Assembly: GCF_014217835.1 (NCBI RefSeq) | Contig: NZ_CP055263.1 | Coordinates: 124,001-188,000 of the forward strand | Source of the DNA: Metabacillus sp. KUDC1714 | GTDB lineage: Bacteria > Bacillota > Bacilli > Bacillales > Bacillaceae | DNA length: 64,000 bases | Direction: 5' to 3' | Shown here: piece after piece, positions 16,268 through 26,035 of the stretch | Layout: each line of letters opens with the position of its first letter | Numbering within the stretch: the first letter of the stretch is position 1 | Notes under the pieces: model-generated | Database searches by the model: none | What the model was told of the DNA's origin: nothing | The model's input: only the letters and a program-made list of their open reading frames with translations | Position numbers and translations under genes: made by a program

Positions 16268-17455
16268 TTAATTTCTCACTAAATCGTAGAATTTTTCAAC
16301 CTCGTTAACAGAACTATAAGACTCTATTAAATTTAATTGTTTCAAAATATCTTCCTTGAAATTATCATTATCTAAGTATTTTTTTATTCCGTAATATATA
16401 CTCTGAATATCATGCTCAACAATTAACCCATCTTCTTCGTGAGTGATGATTTCTTTTGCTGTAGGGAAGTTTGTACAAACTATCGGCCTTTTTAATATCT
16501 TCGCTTCACAAACTGTAAGTCCAAAGCCTTCTTTAATAGATGTTTGAACATAGATGTCACAATTTTTCATATATGTATAAGGATTTAACTTTTTTCCAAG
16601 TAATACAAAATACTCATTTAGATCAAACTTTTTTATTAATTGCTGAAGTTTTTCTCTATCTGGACCATCTCCAATTGCAAACCATTTGAAGTTATAACCC
16701 TCTTTTTTTAGTAAATTAGCCACTTCAATCGCTTTTTCATATGCTTTTGCTGAGACTAATCTGCCGACTGTCAATATATTTACAGTTGACTTATCAAATT
16801 CAACTACCTGATGTTCTTCCGCCGCCATATTATTAATCAAATTTGGATCTAATATATCTAAAATTATTTCTACCTTTTTATTATATTCTTCTCTAATCTG
16901 AGAAACAGAATATTTTGTATTCTTAGATACAGCTATAATTTTATTTATGTTTTTATATGATTCATAATCAATATTTTTATCATATAAAGTGTTAGCATAG
17001 TCGGTGTTTATCCAAGCAAATTTTTTAATGGCATTTACTTTATGTGCTACAAAGTATGTTGGCATTCCCTGGCTATAAGCGATTGCTATATCATACTTTT
17101 TTTCAGGAGCTATCATTATTTTATTAATACTTTTATATACTACTTGTTCACTATGCAACAAACGTTTTTTAATATTATTTAACCTCAAATTGAGAGATGT
17201 TTTTATTCTATGGTAGAAAAACATCATATTTTTACTAAAATTAAATTTTTCATTATTTAAAAAACGATAGTACTCAGGTGGTGGAAAAAGATTTATGTAA
17301 TTTGGAACATACCTCTCAAGATCTCCGCCTTGTTTAAATAAAATTAAATCAATTTCAAATTTTGAAGAATCTAATATATTTAATAAAGATACTAAACTTT
17401 TTTCTGCTCCACCAATTTCAAGTGAATCAATTACAAATAGTAATTTTTTTTTCAT
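16268..17455 (-). CDS. Glycosyltransferase family 4
   Basis: A 395-residue GT-B enzyme: SLEIGGAEKSLVSLLNIL at the N-terminus, ILTVGRLVSAKAYEKAIEV and SIKEGFGLTVCEAKIL in the donor domain. It overlaps the stop of the preceding GT2 by 4 nt, so the two are translationally coupled and may act one after the other. It is a paralogue of the GT4 at 18532-19728. Confidence 0.9.
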   Translation of the reverse strand: MKKKLLFVIDSLEIGGAEKSLVSLLNILDSSKFEIDLILFKQGGDLERYVPNYINLFPPPEYYRFLNNEKFNFSKNMMFFYHRIKTSLNLRLNNIKKRLLHSEQVVYKSINKIMIAPEKKYDIAIAYSQGMPTYFVAHKVNAIKKFAWINTDYANTLYDKNIDYESYKNINKIIAVSKNTKYSVSQIREEYNKKVEIILDILDPNLINNMAAEEHQVVEFDKSTVNILTVGRLVSAKAYEKAIEVANLLKKEGYNFKWFAIGDGPDREKLQQLIKKFDLNEYFVLLGKKLNPYTYMKNCDIYVQTSIKEGFGLTVCEAKILKRPIVCTNFPTAKEIITHEEDGLIVEHDIQSIYYGIKKYLDNDNFKEDILKQLNLIESYSSVNEVEKFYDLVRN

Positions 17456-18489
17456 AGACCCACTTTCTTTCTACTAGTAATTTTCTTTTTGATACATCTT
17501 AAACCATTTAGGTAGACTCCATAAATAATACTCATTCTAATAAATCTTTTCTTCACAAAAAAAACAAACGGTTTATAACGCCATTTGTTAGTTGAAAAAT
17601 CATCCATATACTTGGAAATATAATTTAATGATAAAATTCGATATACATTTAATAATGAACTTTTTTTAGTAATATCTTTAATATGATAACTTTGTTGTTC
17701 AACTAACTTAATAACAATCTCTTGTATTCTTTTTGTAATTACTTCTTTTGCTTTTTGTTTATCGAAGTTTGCTTCTATAAAGATCTTTTCTAAAAGCTTA
17801 GATACACTTATGTAGTTTTGTAAATAATCTATTGAAATATTAGAACTTATACTTCCCTGATTTAGTCTGTTATAATTATATAAATACTCATTAAGTAAAG
17901 CAAATGAGTTACAATTTGAAACATATTGTAGTACAAATATTAGATCTTCTGACATAAAGATATCTTTATCCATCTTTAACGAATTTTTACTAATGAGTTC
18001 TTTTTTGAAGATCTTACTCCACAATACGCCTCCTGTTCCATTACAAACCATTTCCATAATGGAATGTACAGTTGCACTGTTATTAAAATGGAAATCTGAA
18101 TAATTTACAATCCCATATTCTGAAATATCTTTATAACCACAGCATACCAAATCAGCTTTAGAAATTAACATTTCATTTAATAACATTTCAATGTAGCTTG
18201 GTTCGACAGTATCATCAGAATCAATAAATATCAAATATTCACCTTTCGAAAGTGAAATCCCTTTGTTTCGAGCTTCAGATGGTCCACTATTTTCCTGTTT
18301 ATAATAAATAATTCGATTTTCTTGTTCTTTCATTTTAAGAACAATCTTTTCAGTATTATCAGTTGAACCATCGTTAACTACGATAATTTCTATGTTTGAA
18401 TATGTTTGTTTACATATACTTTCTATACATTTATAAAGGAATTTTTCACAATTAAAGACAGGGACAATTACACTAACTTTGGGGAACAT
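17452..18489 (-). CDS. Glycosyltransferase family 2
   Basis: 345 residues with PKVSVIVPVFNCEKFLYKCI, VVNDGSTDNTEKIV and the DxD-type FIDSDDTVEP. It sits between two GT4 genes. The C-terminal 100 residues are basic and helical, as in membrane-associated members. Donor unknown. Confidence 0.9.
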   Translation of the reverse strand: MFPKVSVIVPVFNCEKFLYKCIESICKQTYSNIEIIVVNDGSTDNTEKIVLKMKEQENRIIYYKQENSGPSEARNKGISLSKGEYLIFIDSDDTVEPSYIEMLLNEMLISKADLVCCGYKDISEYGIVNYSDFHFNNSATVHSIMEMVCNGTGGVLWSKIFKKELISKNSLKMDKDIFMSEDLIFVLQYVSNCNSFALLNEYLYNYNRLNQGSISSNISIDYLQNYISVSKLLEKIFIEANFDKQKAKEVITKRIQEIVIKLVEQQSYHIKDITKKSSLLNVYRILSLNYISKYMDDFSTNKWRYKPFVFFVKKRFIRMSIIYGVYLNGLRCIKKKITSRKKVGL

Positions 18490-18531
18490 CTTAACCTCCT
18501 AATACTGTGTACCTTTTGTACCTTTAATAAT

Positions 18532-19728
18532 TTAATCAACCATTTTATAGATTTTCTCCATTTCAGAGATATTTGTGTAATCTCCTATTTTACAGTTATT
18601 GATTAACTTCTGCCTTAAATCCAAATCCTTATATAATTTTTCAACACCTTCTGCTATCCCAGTAATTGACAAGTCACAAATAAAACCATCTATTCCGTCC
18701 TCAAGTTGACTTTTTGCTGTTGGAAAGTTTGTTATCACTACAGGTTTTGCGAGTATTTGTGCTTCTCTTACAGTAACTGCTTTCCCTTCATATCTAGAAG
18801 GTTGACAATAAATATCACATTTTTTTATATATGGATATGGATTTATTTTTTTCCCTAATAAAATAAACCGATCTTTCATATTATGTTCAATAATTAATTG
18901 TTTTATGAATTCTTCTTCTCCACCATAGCCTACAATATACCACTTGATGTCATAACCTTTTTGTACTAATTCTTTACATGCTAATACTGCCATATCAAAA
19001 CCTTTTTGATTTGAAAATCTCCCTACTGAGCAAATTTTAATTGAACCATCATCTGGCATCTCATTTTCTATATTTATTTTTGATTGCTCTTTCACAAAAG
19101 TAGCTGAAATAATATTTTCAATGACTATTGCTTTTGATTTTAGATTAGGAAATACTTTTAAGAATGAATCCTCACAATCTCGTGATACGTTTACAATATA
19201 ATCTAATTTACTCCACATTTTCTCATCTAACTTTTTATCAGGATTTACAATTGTATAATAATCTGTATGACTCCATCCTAATTTTACTTTCGCTTTTACT
19301 TTATCATTGATGAAATTATGGGGACCAAGAAAACTTATACCAGCATCATACTGTTTATCAATTTGAGGTAACTTTGGCATGGAATATTGCCATGTATACT
19401 GCATTTGTTTATATGTTCTTTGTTCTTTCTTTAGTCCTTTATTCTTAGCCTTGGCTTTTATCTTAGCTAAAATCCTTGCAGATCCTAAATAGATATGGCC
19501 TTCTTTTATTATGTCTTTAATGGGTCTTTCAAAAGTTGTGTATTGTGATACTGCAGGTAATAAGTTTACTTCTTTTGGTATGAATTTTAAAAATTCTCCC
19601 TCATGTCTATAAAGAAATAAATCAACCTCAAATTCACTAAAATCAAAACTTTCAAGTAATCCAATCAAACTTCTTTCCGCGCCACCAATATTTAATGAAT
19701 ACATACTTATAAGGACTTTTTTCTTCAT
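18532..19728 (-). CDS. Glycosyltransferase family 4
   Basis: 398 residues: MYSLNIGGAERSLIGLLESF, then ICSVGRFSNQKGFDMAVLA and PSRYEGKAVTVREAQIL with the EGK-type variant of the conserved E-G-F motif. It is the first of three related GT4 enzymes in this block and begins 27 nt after the GT8 gene. Confidence 0.9.
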   Translation of the reverse strand: MKKKVLISMYSLNIGGAERSLIGLLESFDFSEFEVDLFLYRHEGEFLKFIPKEVNLLPAVSQYTTFERPIKDIIKEGHIYLGSARILAKIKAKAKNKGLKKEQRTYKQMQYTWQYSMPKLPQIDKQYDAGISFLGPHNFINDKVKAKVKLGWSHTDYYTIVNPDKKLDEKMWSKLDYIVNVSRDCEDSFLKVFPNLKSKAIVIENIISATFVKEQSKINIENEMPDDGSIKICSVGRFSNQKGFDMAVLACKELVQKGYDIKWYIVGYGGEEEFIKQLIIEHNMKDRFILLGKKINPYPYIKKCDIYCQPSRYEGKAVTVREAQILAKPVVITNFPTAKSQLEDGIDGFICDLSITGIAEGVEKLYKDLDLRQKLINNCKIGDYTNISEMEKIYKMVD

Positions 19729-19755
19729 TTTACATCTCCCGTTTCAAAAACCACG

Positions 19756-20709
19756 CTACTTAAAAATAATATTACATATACTATTTGCCAGCTTAAATGG
19801 AAAATTGTTGTATAAGAATGCAACCATTTTTTCAACGTTTCTCCTCTTATCTTCAAATAAACTAGAACCTTTCCATGGCGTCATATCCAGATATTTCTTA
19901 TATAATGATACTAATGGATGTTTGCACCCTTTAATCCAAGGTCTATTTACAAAAGCAGGAGTATAATGAATATATATAGGATTAATTATAGCTTCATTAA
20001 TGTCAGCTTCACTATAATAATCTTTTAATCTATAATATTGCATTATTTCATCCCTAGTCATCGTGAAAAATGTAGTCATCGCATTATACTTTGGATGCAG
20101 CAATAAAAACTTTTCATGTAATACACCATTGATAGTTCCTTGATCATGATGAAATACCTGACCATTATATGAATTTATAAACTCGATAAATCTTTTCTCA
20201 ATATGATCCTCTCGCCACTTTTTGAGATTTATTAAAAGCATACCTGAATTAATATATGGTTTATTTATTTCCATGTAAACTTTTTGTTTTGTCTCGTCAC
20301 TTACAGTATCTTTTACACCAGCAACATAATAATTACATATGTTTGTATTCCATAGATCCTCTAAACTGCTATTAATTACAGAATCACAATCCAAATAAAG
20401 AATTTTTTCAATTTTTTCATCTATAACACTAGGTAAAAATAATCTAGCATAGGCACTCATTGAAATAGTATTTTCAATATTAAGCTGTAATTTATTAGAT
20501 ATTTCTTTAAAACCTATAAATACAATGGATCTTCTATAATTTTCACAAATTAGTTTAAGCTTATTTTTATTATCTTGAGAAACATTATTTTCTATCAGAT
20601 AAACTGTTATACTATTAAATTTAGTATTGTTTTCAAAAAGTGATAACATTGATACTCCAACATGCTGTGCATAATTATTATCGCTCGAATACACAACACT
20701 TAAATCCAT
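19756..20709 (-). CDS. Glycosyltransferase family 8
   Basis: 317 residues of the GT8 (LgtC-like galactosyl/glucosyltransferase) family: VVYSSDNNYAQHVGVSMLSL at the N-terminus, the metal-binding ILYLDCDSVINSSLEDLW, PYINSGMLLINLKKWR, and the HHDQGTINGVL motif. It is retaining and uses UDP-sugars in known members. It follows the GT32 gene after 1 nt. Confidence 0.92.
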   Translation of the reverse strand: MDLSVVYSSDNNYAQHVGVSMLSLFENNTKFNSITVYLIENNVSQDNKNKLKLICENYRRSIVFIGFKEISNKLQLNIENTISMSAYARLFLPSVIDEKIEKILYLDCDSVINSSLEDLWNTNICNYYVAGVKDTVSDETKQKVYMEINKPYINSGMLLINLKKWREDHIEKRFIEFINSYNGQVFHHDQGTINGVLHEKFLLLHPKYNAMTTFFTMTRDEIMQYYRLKDYYSEADINEAIINPIYIHYTPAFVNRPWIKGCKHPLVSLYKKYLDMTPWKGSSLFEDKRRNVEKMVAFLYNNFPFKLANSICNIIFK

Positions 20710-20710
20710 A

Positions 20711-21466
20711 TTAATTTCCCCCTGGCAATGAAGACAATAATTTTCTTAGTTTCAAAATATTTTCTCCACCTATTATCTTAGATAAGACTACCTTCATATT
20801 CGTTTTTAACCTTGCTGTTAATGGTAGCCAACTTTTGTAAAAATAATGTATTGCATATGTGTTTTCAGTGATGAGTTTCCTACAATTAATGTAGTCATAT
20901 GGAGAAAAATATGTTTGGGGATAAAAGGTGCCCATTTTATCAAAATTTTGTAATTCTCCATTTTTCTTAAGCCCTATATTTTCAATAATTTTAGTTATTA
21001 CAGCGACATTTGTTAAATCATCGTATGAACCGTCATCTTTTATAAATTCTTTTTCCTTATATGAATCTAAAAATAACTTAACTAATTGATTACCCTTTGA
21101 TGCACCTATTGTACTTGTAGCTATATAGTTTTCTTGTTCAAAACCCCAAAAAGAATCGTGATGTAATAAGTCATTAAAAGATTTGAATACTTCAACATCA
21201 GTATCTAGGTATATTCCACCAAAGTTATATAAGGCATAGACTCTTACATAATCACTTACAAACGCAAATTTTTTAAATTCATAGGCTCCTTTAACATAAG
21301 AATTACAATTTATATCAAAGTTTTGTTCATTCCATTCAATTATTTCATACCCTTGTAAATTCCTATACCAACTATCGATACATTTTTTTACAATTTCAGG
21401 CTTTTCCTTACCTCCAAACCAACAGTAATGAATGACTTTTGGAATTTTCTGTTGCAATGCCTTCAT
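20711..21466 (-). CDS. Glycosyltransferase family 32-like (DxD capsular sugar transferase)
   Basis: 251 residues. IPKVIHYCWFGGKEKPEIV and YNFGGIYLDTDVEVF (DxD) are typical of GT32 and capsular polysaccharide synthesis enzymes related to OCH1 and toxin glucosyltransferases. Its ATG overlaps the epsN stop by 4 nt. Confidence 0.9.
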   Translation of the reverse strand: MKALQQKIPKVIHYCWFGGKEKPEIVKKCIDSWYRNLQGYEIIEWNEQNFDINCNSYVKGAYEFKKFAFVSDYVRVYALYNFGGIYLDTDVEVFKSFNDLLHHDSFWGFEQENYIATSTIGASKGNQLVKLFLDSYKEKEFIKDDGSYDDLTNVAVITKIIENIGLKKNGELQNFDKMGTFYPQTYFSPYDYINCRKLITENTYAIHYFYKSWLPLTARLKTNMKVVLSKIIGGENILKLRKLLSSLPGGN

Positions 21467-22629
21467 TTCACTTTCTCCCTAATAGCATTCTTAATACAAT
21501 CTATAACTCTCATTTGTTCTTCTACCGTCATATTCGATCCTGAAGGGAGGCACAAACCTGTATTGAACAAATGTTCAGATACACTAGAATTTTCACTATG
21601 ATAATAGTATTTAACCCCTACAAATAGAGGCTGCATATGAAGTGGTTTCCAGACAGGACGTGCTTCAATATTTTCTTCTGCTAAGGTACTTAAAATAGAG
21701 TATACTGAAGTTCCTATTACTTTCTCATCAATGGTTAATGCTGTGAGCCAACGATTAGATTGTGTATGTTTTAATTCTGGCATGAAATTAATCCCTGGTA
21801 TAAAACCTAACTCTTGAGTGTACCGATTAAATAATAACCTTCTAGCTTGTACTCTCTCTTCTAATACCTCTAATTGTGCCCTACCAATACCAGCAAGTAT
21901 ATTGCTCATTCGATAATTAAAACCAATTGTACTATGTTGGTAATGGAGAGCTGGATCCTTTGCTTGAGTAGCTAAAAACCTTGCTTTCTTTAAAGCTTCA
22001 ACATCATTAGATACAAGCATACCTCCACTAGAAGTTGTGATAATTTTATTCCCATTAAATGAAAAAACACCGAACTTGCCAAATGTTCCACTCGCTTTAC
22101 CTTTATAAGTAGAACCGAGAGATTCTGCTGCATCCTCAATTATCGGTACATCATATTGGTTACATAAAGAAACGATTTCATCCATTTTTGCACTTTGGCC
22201 GTATAAATTAACAACTATTACTGCTTTAGGCATCCTACCATCCATAAATGCTTCTTTAAATGCTATCTCCAGTGCTTGTGGTGACATGTTCCATGTTTCA
22301 GGCTCTGAATCGATGAATACTGGTTCAGCTCCCTGATAAAGTATAGGGTTTGCACTTGCTACAAAAGTCAGAGTAGAACAAAATACTTGGTCCCCTTTTT
22401 TTACATCTAATAAAGAAAGAGCCAAATGAATTGCTGCAGTACCGGAACTAACGGCAACAGCTTCACTGACTCCTACATAACTTGCTATTTCTTTTTCAAA
22501 AGCATCAACATTTGGTCCTATTGGTGCAATCCAATTTGTTTCAAATGCTTCATTAATATAGTTCAACTCATTTCCACCCATGTGAGGGGAAGAAAGGAAA
22601 ATTCTTTTTTGTTGACCTTTTTGCTCCAT
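21463..22629 (-). CDS. epsN: UDP-4-keto-sugar aminotransferase (EpsN/PglE-like)
   Basis: 388 residues of the DegT/DnrJ/EryC1 PLP aminotransferase family. IFLSSPHMGGNELNYINEAF opens the protein, and GKFGVFSFNGNKIITTSSGG holds the Schiff-base Lys. It converts the EpsC product into the 4-amino sugar, on the way to UDP-N,N'-diacetylbacillosamine. The ATG at 22629 follows AGGAGG; the frame stays open 35 codons further but that stretch is the end of epsM read in another frame. The order epsL-epsM-epsN is that of B. subtilis. Confidence 0.93.
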   Translation of the reverse strand: MEQKGQQKRIFLSSPHMGGNELNYINEAFETNWIAPIGPNVDAFEKEIASYVGVSEAVAVSSGTAAIHLALSLLDVKKGDQVFCSTLTFVASANPILYQGAEPVFIDSEPETWNMSPQALEIAFKEAFMDGRMPKAVIVVNLYGQSAKMDEIVSLCNQYDVPIIEDAAESLGSTYKGKASGTFGKFGVFSFNGNKIITTSSGGMLVSNDVEALKKARFLATQAKDPALHYQHSTIGFNYRMSNILAGIGRAQLEVLEERVQARRLLFNRYTQELGFIPGINFMPELKHTQSNRWLTALTIDEKVIGTSVYSILSTLAEENIEARPVWKPLHMQPLFVGVKYYYHSENSSVSEHLFNTGLCLPSGSNMTVEEQMRVIDCIKNAIREKVK

Positions 22630-22640
22630 TATTACACCTC

Positions 22641-23267
22641 CTACTTGATTGATGATTTGGCTGGAATACCAACCGCAGTTGTATTGGCTGTAATAGAGTT
22701 TATGACAGTTGCTCCAGCTCCTATTATCGCCCAATTCCCTATCTTTACATTTGGAATAAGAGTCGCACCTGCTCCTATATGTACTCCTTCACCTAACTGA
22801 ACGCATCCTGCTAACGTTGCATTTGGAGATACATGAGCAAAATCATTTACTCTATTGTCATGTTCAATAATTGAACCTGTATTAACGATGACATGATCCC
22901 CAATAACAGCCTCTGCATTAATAACAGTATTCGCCATGATAACAGTTCCTTTTCCAATCATTGCACTAGTACTTATAATTGCTGTGGGATGAATATGGGT
23001 CATGTAAAAATTCTCATCAAGATTAATTTTCTCAACAATCTGTTTTCTGGTTTGATTATGTCCAATTGCTACTATAAATTTAATCTCATCAAATTTATCA
23101 ATTAGAAACTTATATGCTGATATTGGACCATAAAACATTTCATCTTTAATTAAATAATCTTCAAATTTGTCATCTAAATAACCAACAATATTTAAAGTCT
23201 TATTAGATAGAATAATATCTTTAACTACCTTACTATGACCACCATTTCCTATAATGACAATATTCAT
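22641..23267 (-). CDS. epsM: Sugar O/N-acetyltransferase (EpsM/PglD-like)
   Basis: 208 residues: an N-terminal Rossmann-like segment (VIIGNGGHSKVVKDI) and a C-terminal left-handed beta-helix of hexapeptide repeats (GKGTVIMANTVINAEAVIGD and onward). It acetylates the 4-amino group made by EpsN, using acetyl-CoA. Its start overlaps the epsL stop by 4 nt. Confidence 0.92.
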   Translation of the reverse strand: MNIVIIGNGGHSKVVKDIILSNKTLNIVGYLDDKFEDYLIKDEMFYGPISAYKFLIDKFDEIKFIVAIGHNQTRKQIVEKINLDENFYMTHIHPTAIISTSAMIGKGTVIMANTVINAEAVIGDHVIVNTGSIIEHDNRVNDFAHVSPNATLAGCVQLGEGVHIGAGATLIPNVKIGNWAIIGAGATVINSITANTTAVGIPAKSSIK

Positions 23268-23872
23268 CCTTGACCCTCTCTTATGTTAGAACCTTTAAAC
23301 TTCTCGACAGTTGCATTCCCTGGCTGATTTATACCTTGTGACTTAAAAACCTTGTACATAGTTAAAAATAAAATTTTTATATCTAATAAAAATGTCCGGT
23401 TATTTACATACCAAACATCTAATTTAAACTTTTCTTCCCATGAAATACTATTGCGACCATTTATTTGAGCCCAGCCGGTTATACCAGGTCTTACCTGATG
23501 ACGCTTTGCCTGTTCTTTCGTATAAAGTTGTAAATAGTCCATTAATAACGGTCTCGGACCTACTAAACTAATATCACCTTTTATTACATTTATTAGTTGT
23601 GGAAACTCATCTAAACTTGATTTCCTTAAGAACTTACCAAATGAAGTTAATCTGAATTGATCAGGTAGCAATTCACCGTCTTCATTTTTTTCATCTGTCA
23701 TAGATCGAAATTTATAAAAGTAAAAAGGCTTACTATGTAAGCCAGGTCGTTGTTGTTTGAAAAAGATTGGTGAACCTAATTTAATTCTTACAAGTATTAC
23801 TATTGAGAGCATTATTGGGGAAAGCAAGATTAGTAAAATTATCGAAACAACTAAATCAAAAATACGTTTCAT
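23264..23872 (-). CDS. epsL: Initiating phosphosugar transferase (EpsL/PglC-like)
   Basis: About 202 residues of the bacterial sugar transferase family, which loads the first sugar-phosphate onto undecaprenyl phosphate at the membrane. It has one N-terminal hydrophobic segment (DLVVSIILLILLSPIMLSIV), KFRSM, LRKSSLDEFPQL and DISLVGPRPLL, and then PGITGWAQING. I chose the ATG at 23872 (GAGGGG upstream); the longer frame to 23929 overlaps the small gene upstream. With EpsC, M and N it suggests a bacillosamine-type first sugar. Confidence 0.92.
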   Translation of the reverse strand: MKRIFDLVVSIILLILLSPIMLSIVILVRIKLGSPIFFKQQRPGLHSKPFYFYKFRSMTDEKNEDGELLPDQFRLTSFGKFLRKSSLDEFPQLINVIKGDISLVGPRPLLMDYLQLYTKEQAKRHQVRPGITGWAQINGRNSISWEEKFKLDVWYVNNRTFLLDIKILFLTMYKVFKSQGINQPGNATVEKFKGSNIREGQG

Positions 23873-23885
23873 TTTTTCCCCTCTT

Positions 23886-24032
23886 TCACTTAGTGGTGTA
23901 CGACATAAACTGCTGTTTAATATCTTCAATTAATTCTAAAACACTAATATTTTCTGTTTCTTGACCTTTTCTATAAACATTTTCTAGAATTTCTTGTAAA
24001 TTTTGCTCAGATAATTCCCCTAAAATATTCAT
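23886..24032 (-). CDS. Small unknown protein between epsG and epsL (48 aa)
   Basis: A 48-residue frame, MNILGELSEQNLQEILENVY and onward, acidic and helical, ending MSYTTK. The ATG is 7 nt after GAGGT and 11 nt after the epsG stop; it ends 13 nt before epsL. It fits the gap between two genes exactly, which argues for a real gene. No family recognised; a small accessory or regulatory protein is possible. Confidence 0.6.
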   Translation of the reverse strand: MNILGELSEQNLQEILENVYRKGQETENISVLELIEDIKQQFMSYTTK

Positions 24033-24043
24033 ATTCTTACCTC

Positions 24044-25114
24044 TTAAAAATTAATATAATCGCTACGATAATAAAGACTTAACGAAATTACTTGTTCATA
24101 ATAAAAATACATTAGGTAACAAACTAATAAACCATAATAAACAAATTTTCTATTATTCTCTTTAAATAAATAGATAATCCAAGAAATTAAGATTAAGTTG
24201 TATAAACTGAAATAAATATTAAATCTGGCAAATATCCAATTTTGTGTTGCAATGATCATAAATAGCAACCCTATCACTGACATATTTACGATAATATCGC
24301 TTTTAGGCCATAGTTCTCTTAATTTATGTCTACCAAGAAAAGCTATTACAATAGGAACAGCCTCAACAAGTACCCTAATTTTATTTGCTCCACCCTCTCC
24401 GAAATTACTATAATCACCGTATTGAGAATCTCCGATTGCAGAAAATAATATTTGTGAGAATTGATCAAAACCTAATACAATAAATATCGCAAGCGTCAAT
24501 ATCAAGAACGTAACCTTTGTCCAAGCCTCTCTACGAACAATAAAATAAATCGGTATTAATATTAGGGCACTTTCATGAAATGTAGAAGCGAAAAGTACTA
24601 CAAAAAAGTAGTGTTTGAATTTACCATTTAGCAAATACTTTGTTGCACAAAATATGAGAGAAGCTGCAAGAAATTGGCGAACTCCATTCATAGAAACGAT
24701 AAACATCCCAGAAGTTATGAATACATATAAACTTATTTCAATCATCTTCGTATACTTATATAACGTAATTACGATTAATAAATTTGTCACCAAGGCTGTT
24801 AACAATATAAGAATTTGTGGGTCGTTTGAGATGTTTTTTAAATACATCTGCAAAACACCAAAACCAGGATCTTTGTTTTCTAGAATGTATTCCCAGGTAA
24901 AATCTTTTACTGCATATGTTTGCATATAGAAATAAGTATCGCCAATTGTGTTTCTTAATCCAGAAACTAGTACTAAACATATTAAAACAAGAAATACCAT
25001 AAATTTATTGGGTCTTATATATGTATAACCAAGTGCAGCACTTTTAGCTGGAATATACCTTGATAAAAAAGAAAAAATAAACACAAAAAGAATCAAAGTC
25101 CATAGTACCGTCAT
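24044..25114 (-). CDS. epsG: EpsG-family membrane protein (probable polymerase)
   Basis: 356 residues with about 9-10 hydrophobic segments. The first ends in IPAKSAALGYTYIRPNKF, and later FITSGMFIVSMNGVRQFLAA and the small loop FASTFHESALILIPIYF are typical of the EpsG family. B. subtilis EpsG is regarded as the Wzy-like polymerase of the eps system. It lies between a GT2 and the small 48-aa gene. Confidence 0.88.
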   Translation of the reverse strand: MTVLWTLILFVFIFSFLSRYIPAKSAALGYTYIRPNKFMVFLVLICLVLVSGLRNTIGDTYFYMQTYAVKDFTWEYILENKDPGFGVLQMYLKNISNDPQILILLTALVTNLLIVITLYKYTKMIEISLYVFITSGMFIVSMNGVRQFLAASLIFCATKYLLNGKFKHYFFVVLFASTFHESALILIPIYFIVRREAWTKVTFLILTLAIFIVLGFDQFSQILFSAIGDSQYGDYSNFGEGGANKIRVLVEAVPIVIAFLGRHKLRELWPKSDIIVNMSVIGLLFMIIATQNWIFARFNIYFSLYNLILISWIIYLFKENNRKFVYYGLLVCYLMYFYYEQVISLSLYYRSDYINF

Positions 25115-25144
25115 TTTTTTATCCTTTCAATTTTGCTAATTCAA

Positions 25145-26035
25145 CTAAGTTTTTGTTTTAGACATAATCAAAAAATATAAGAATAATCCCAATGGAGTTG
25201 CAAACAATGTTAATATCTTTAATGGAGATTCTTTAATAAAACTTCTATTCTTTGAAATCAAACTACTAGAGACATAATGAATTGCTTGCCTAAATTTGAA
25301 TTTCATGTCTGAAAATGGTAGTTTCATTAACTCCTTACGATAGAACGCAAAACCTTTTGGATTAACTCGATACTGTTTTAGCATATTTAATGATGAACCA
25401 TCTGGTAAATACTCAACAATACAAAGGACTTCATTCATTAATAGCATTGGATATTCTTCATCTAACTTATGGTATTTATAGGCCAGACCAACATATTTTT
25501 CATTTTCAAAAATAGGATAGGGGTATTCTTTCGTTAATTCGGTTCTATATACAAGCTTTTTATCACCTATTACGCCTTGCTTGTTATAAAGCTCAAAAAG
25601 AGTTGATTTTTTTAAATGTTCTGGCATTTTTGTGCCTATAACTTCTCCATTCTTAAATGCATCAAGACCAATCACCCCACTTACTTGGTCATTTCCATGC
25701 TCTTCCCAGAATGAGAGAATCTTTTCTACTGCATCAACCGGCATATAATCATCTGAATCAATACATACATTTAATTCTGTATCAATATGCTCATATGCTG
25801 TATTATGGGCACCATGCATTCCCTGATTTTCTTGTTTTATATACCTTATTTCAACAACGCCTTCTCTTTTCCACTGTTCAACTAATTCCTGTGTGTTATC
25901 AGTAGATCCATCATCGATAATTAGCCATATGAACTCTTTGTTTGTCTGAGACTGTAAACTTTCATAGCAAACATGAAGACAATAAGCTCTATTATAGGTT
26001 GGAGTGAATACAGTTAATTTCTTCAACAAATTCAC
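25145..26035 (-). CDS. Glycosyltransferase family 2
   Basis: 296 residues: KKLTVFTPTYNRAYCLHVCY, LIIDDGSTDNTQELV and the metal site CIDSDDYMP. It starts inside the end of epsF (ATGA overlap). It occupies a core eps position but its sequence does not look like B. subtilis EpsE, the bifunctional transferase and flagellar clutch; it resembles ordinary PTYNR-type GT2 enzymes. Confidence 0.9.
   Translation of the reverse strand: MNLLKKLTVFTPTYNRAYCLHVCYESLQSQTNKEFIWLIIDDGSTDNTQELVEQWKREGVVEIRYIKQENQGMHGAHNTAYEHIDTELNVCIDSDDYMPVDAVEKILSFWEEHGNDQVSGVIGLDAFKNGEVIGTKMPEHLKKSTLFELYNKQGVIGDKKLVYRTELTKEYPYPIFENEKYVGLAYKYHKLDEEYPMLLMNEVLCIVEYLPDGSSLNMLKQYRVNPKGFAFYRKELMKLPFSDMKFKFRQAIHYVSSSLISKNRSFIKESPLKILTLFATPLGLFLYFLIMSKTKT

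Noticed and set aside
22426..22800. Plus-strand 124-codon frame
   Set aside because: Lies opposite epsN and epsM, no ribosome site, composition of a shadow frame.
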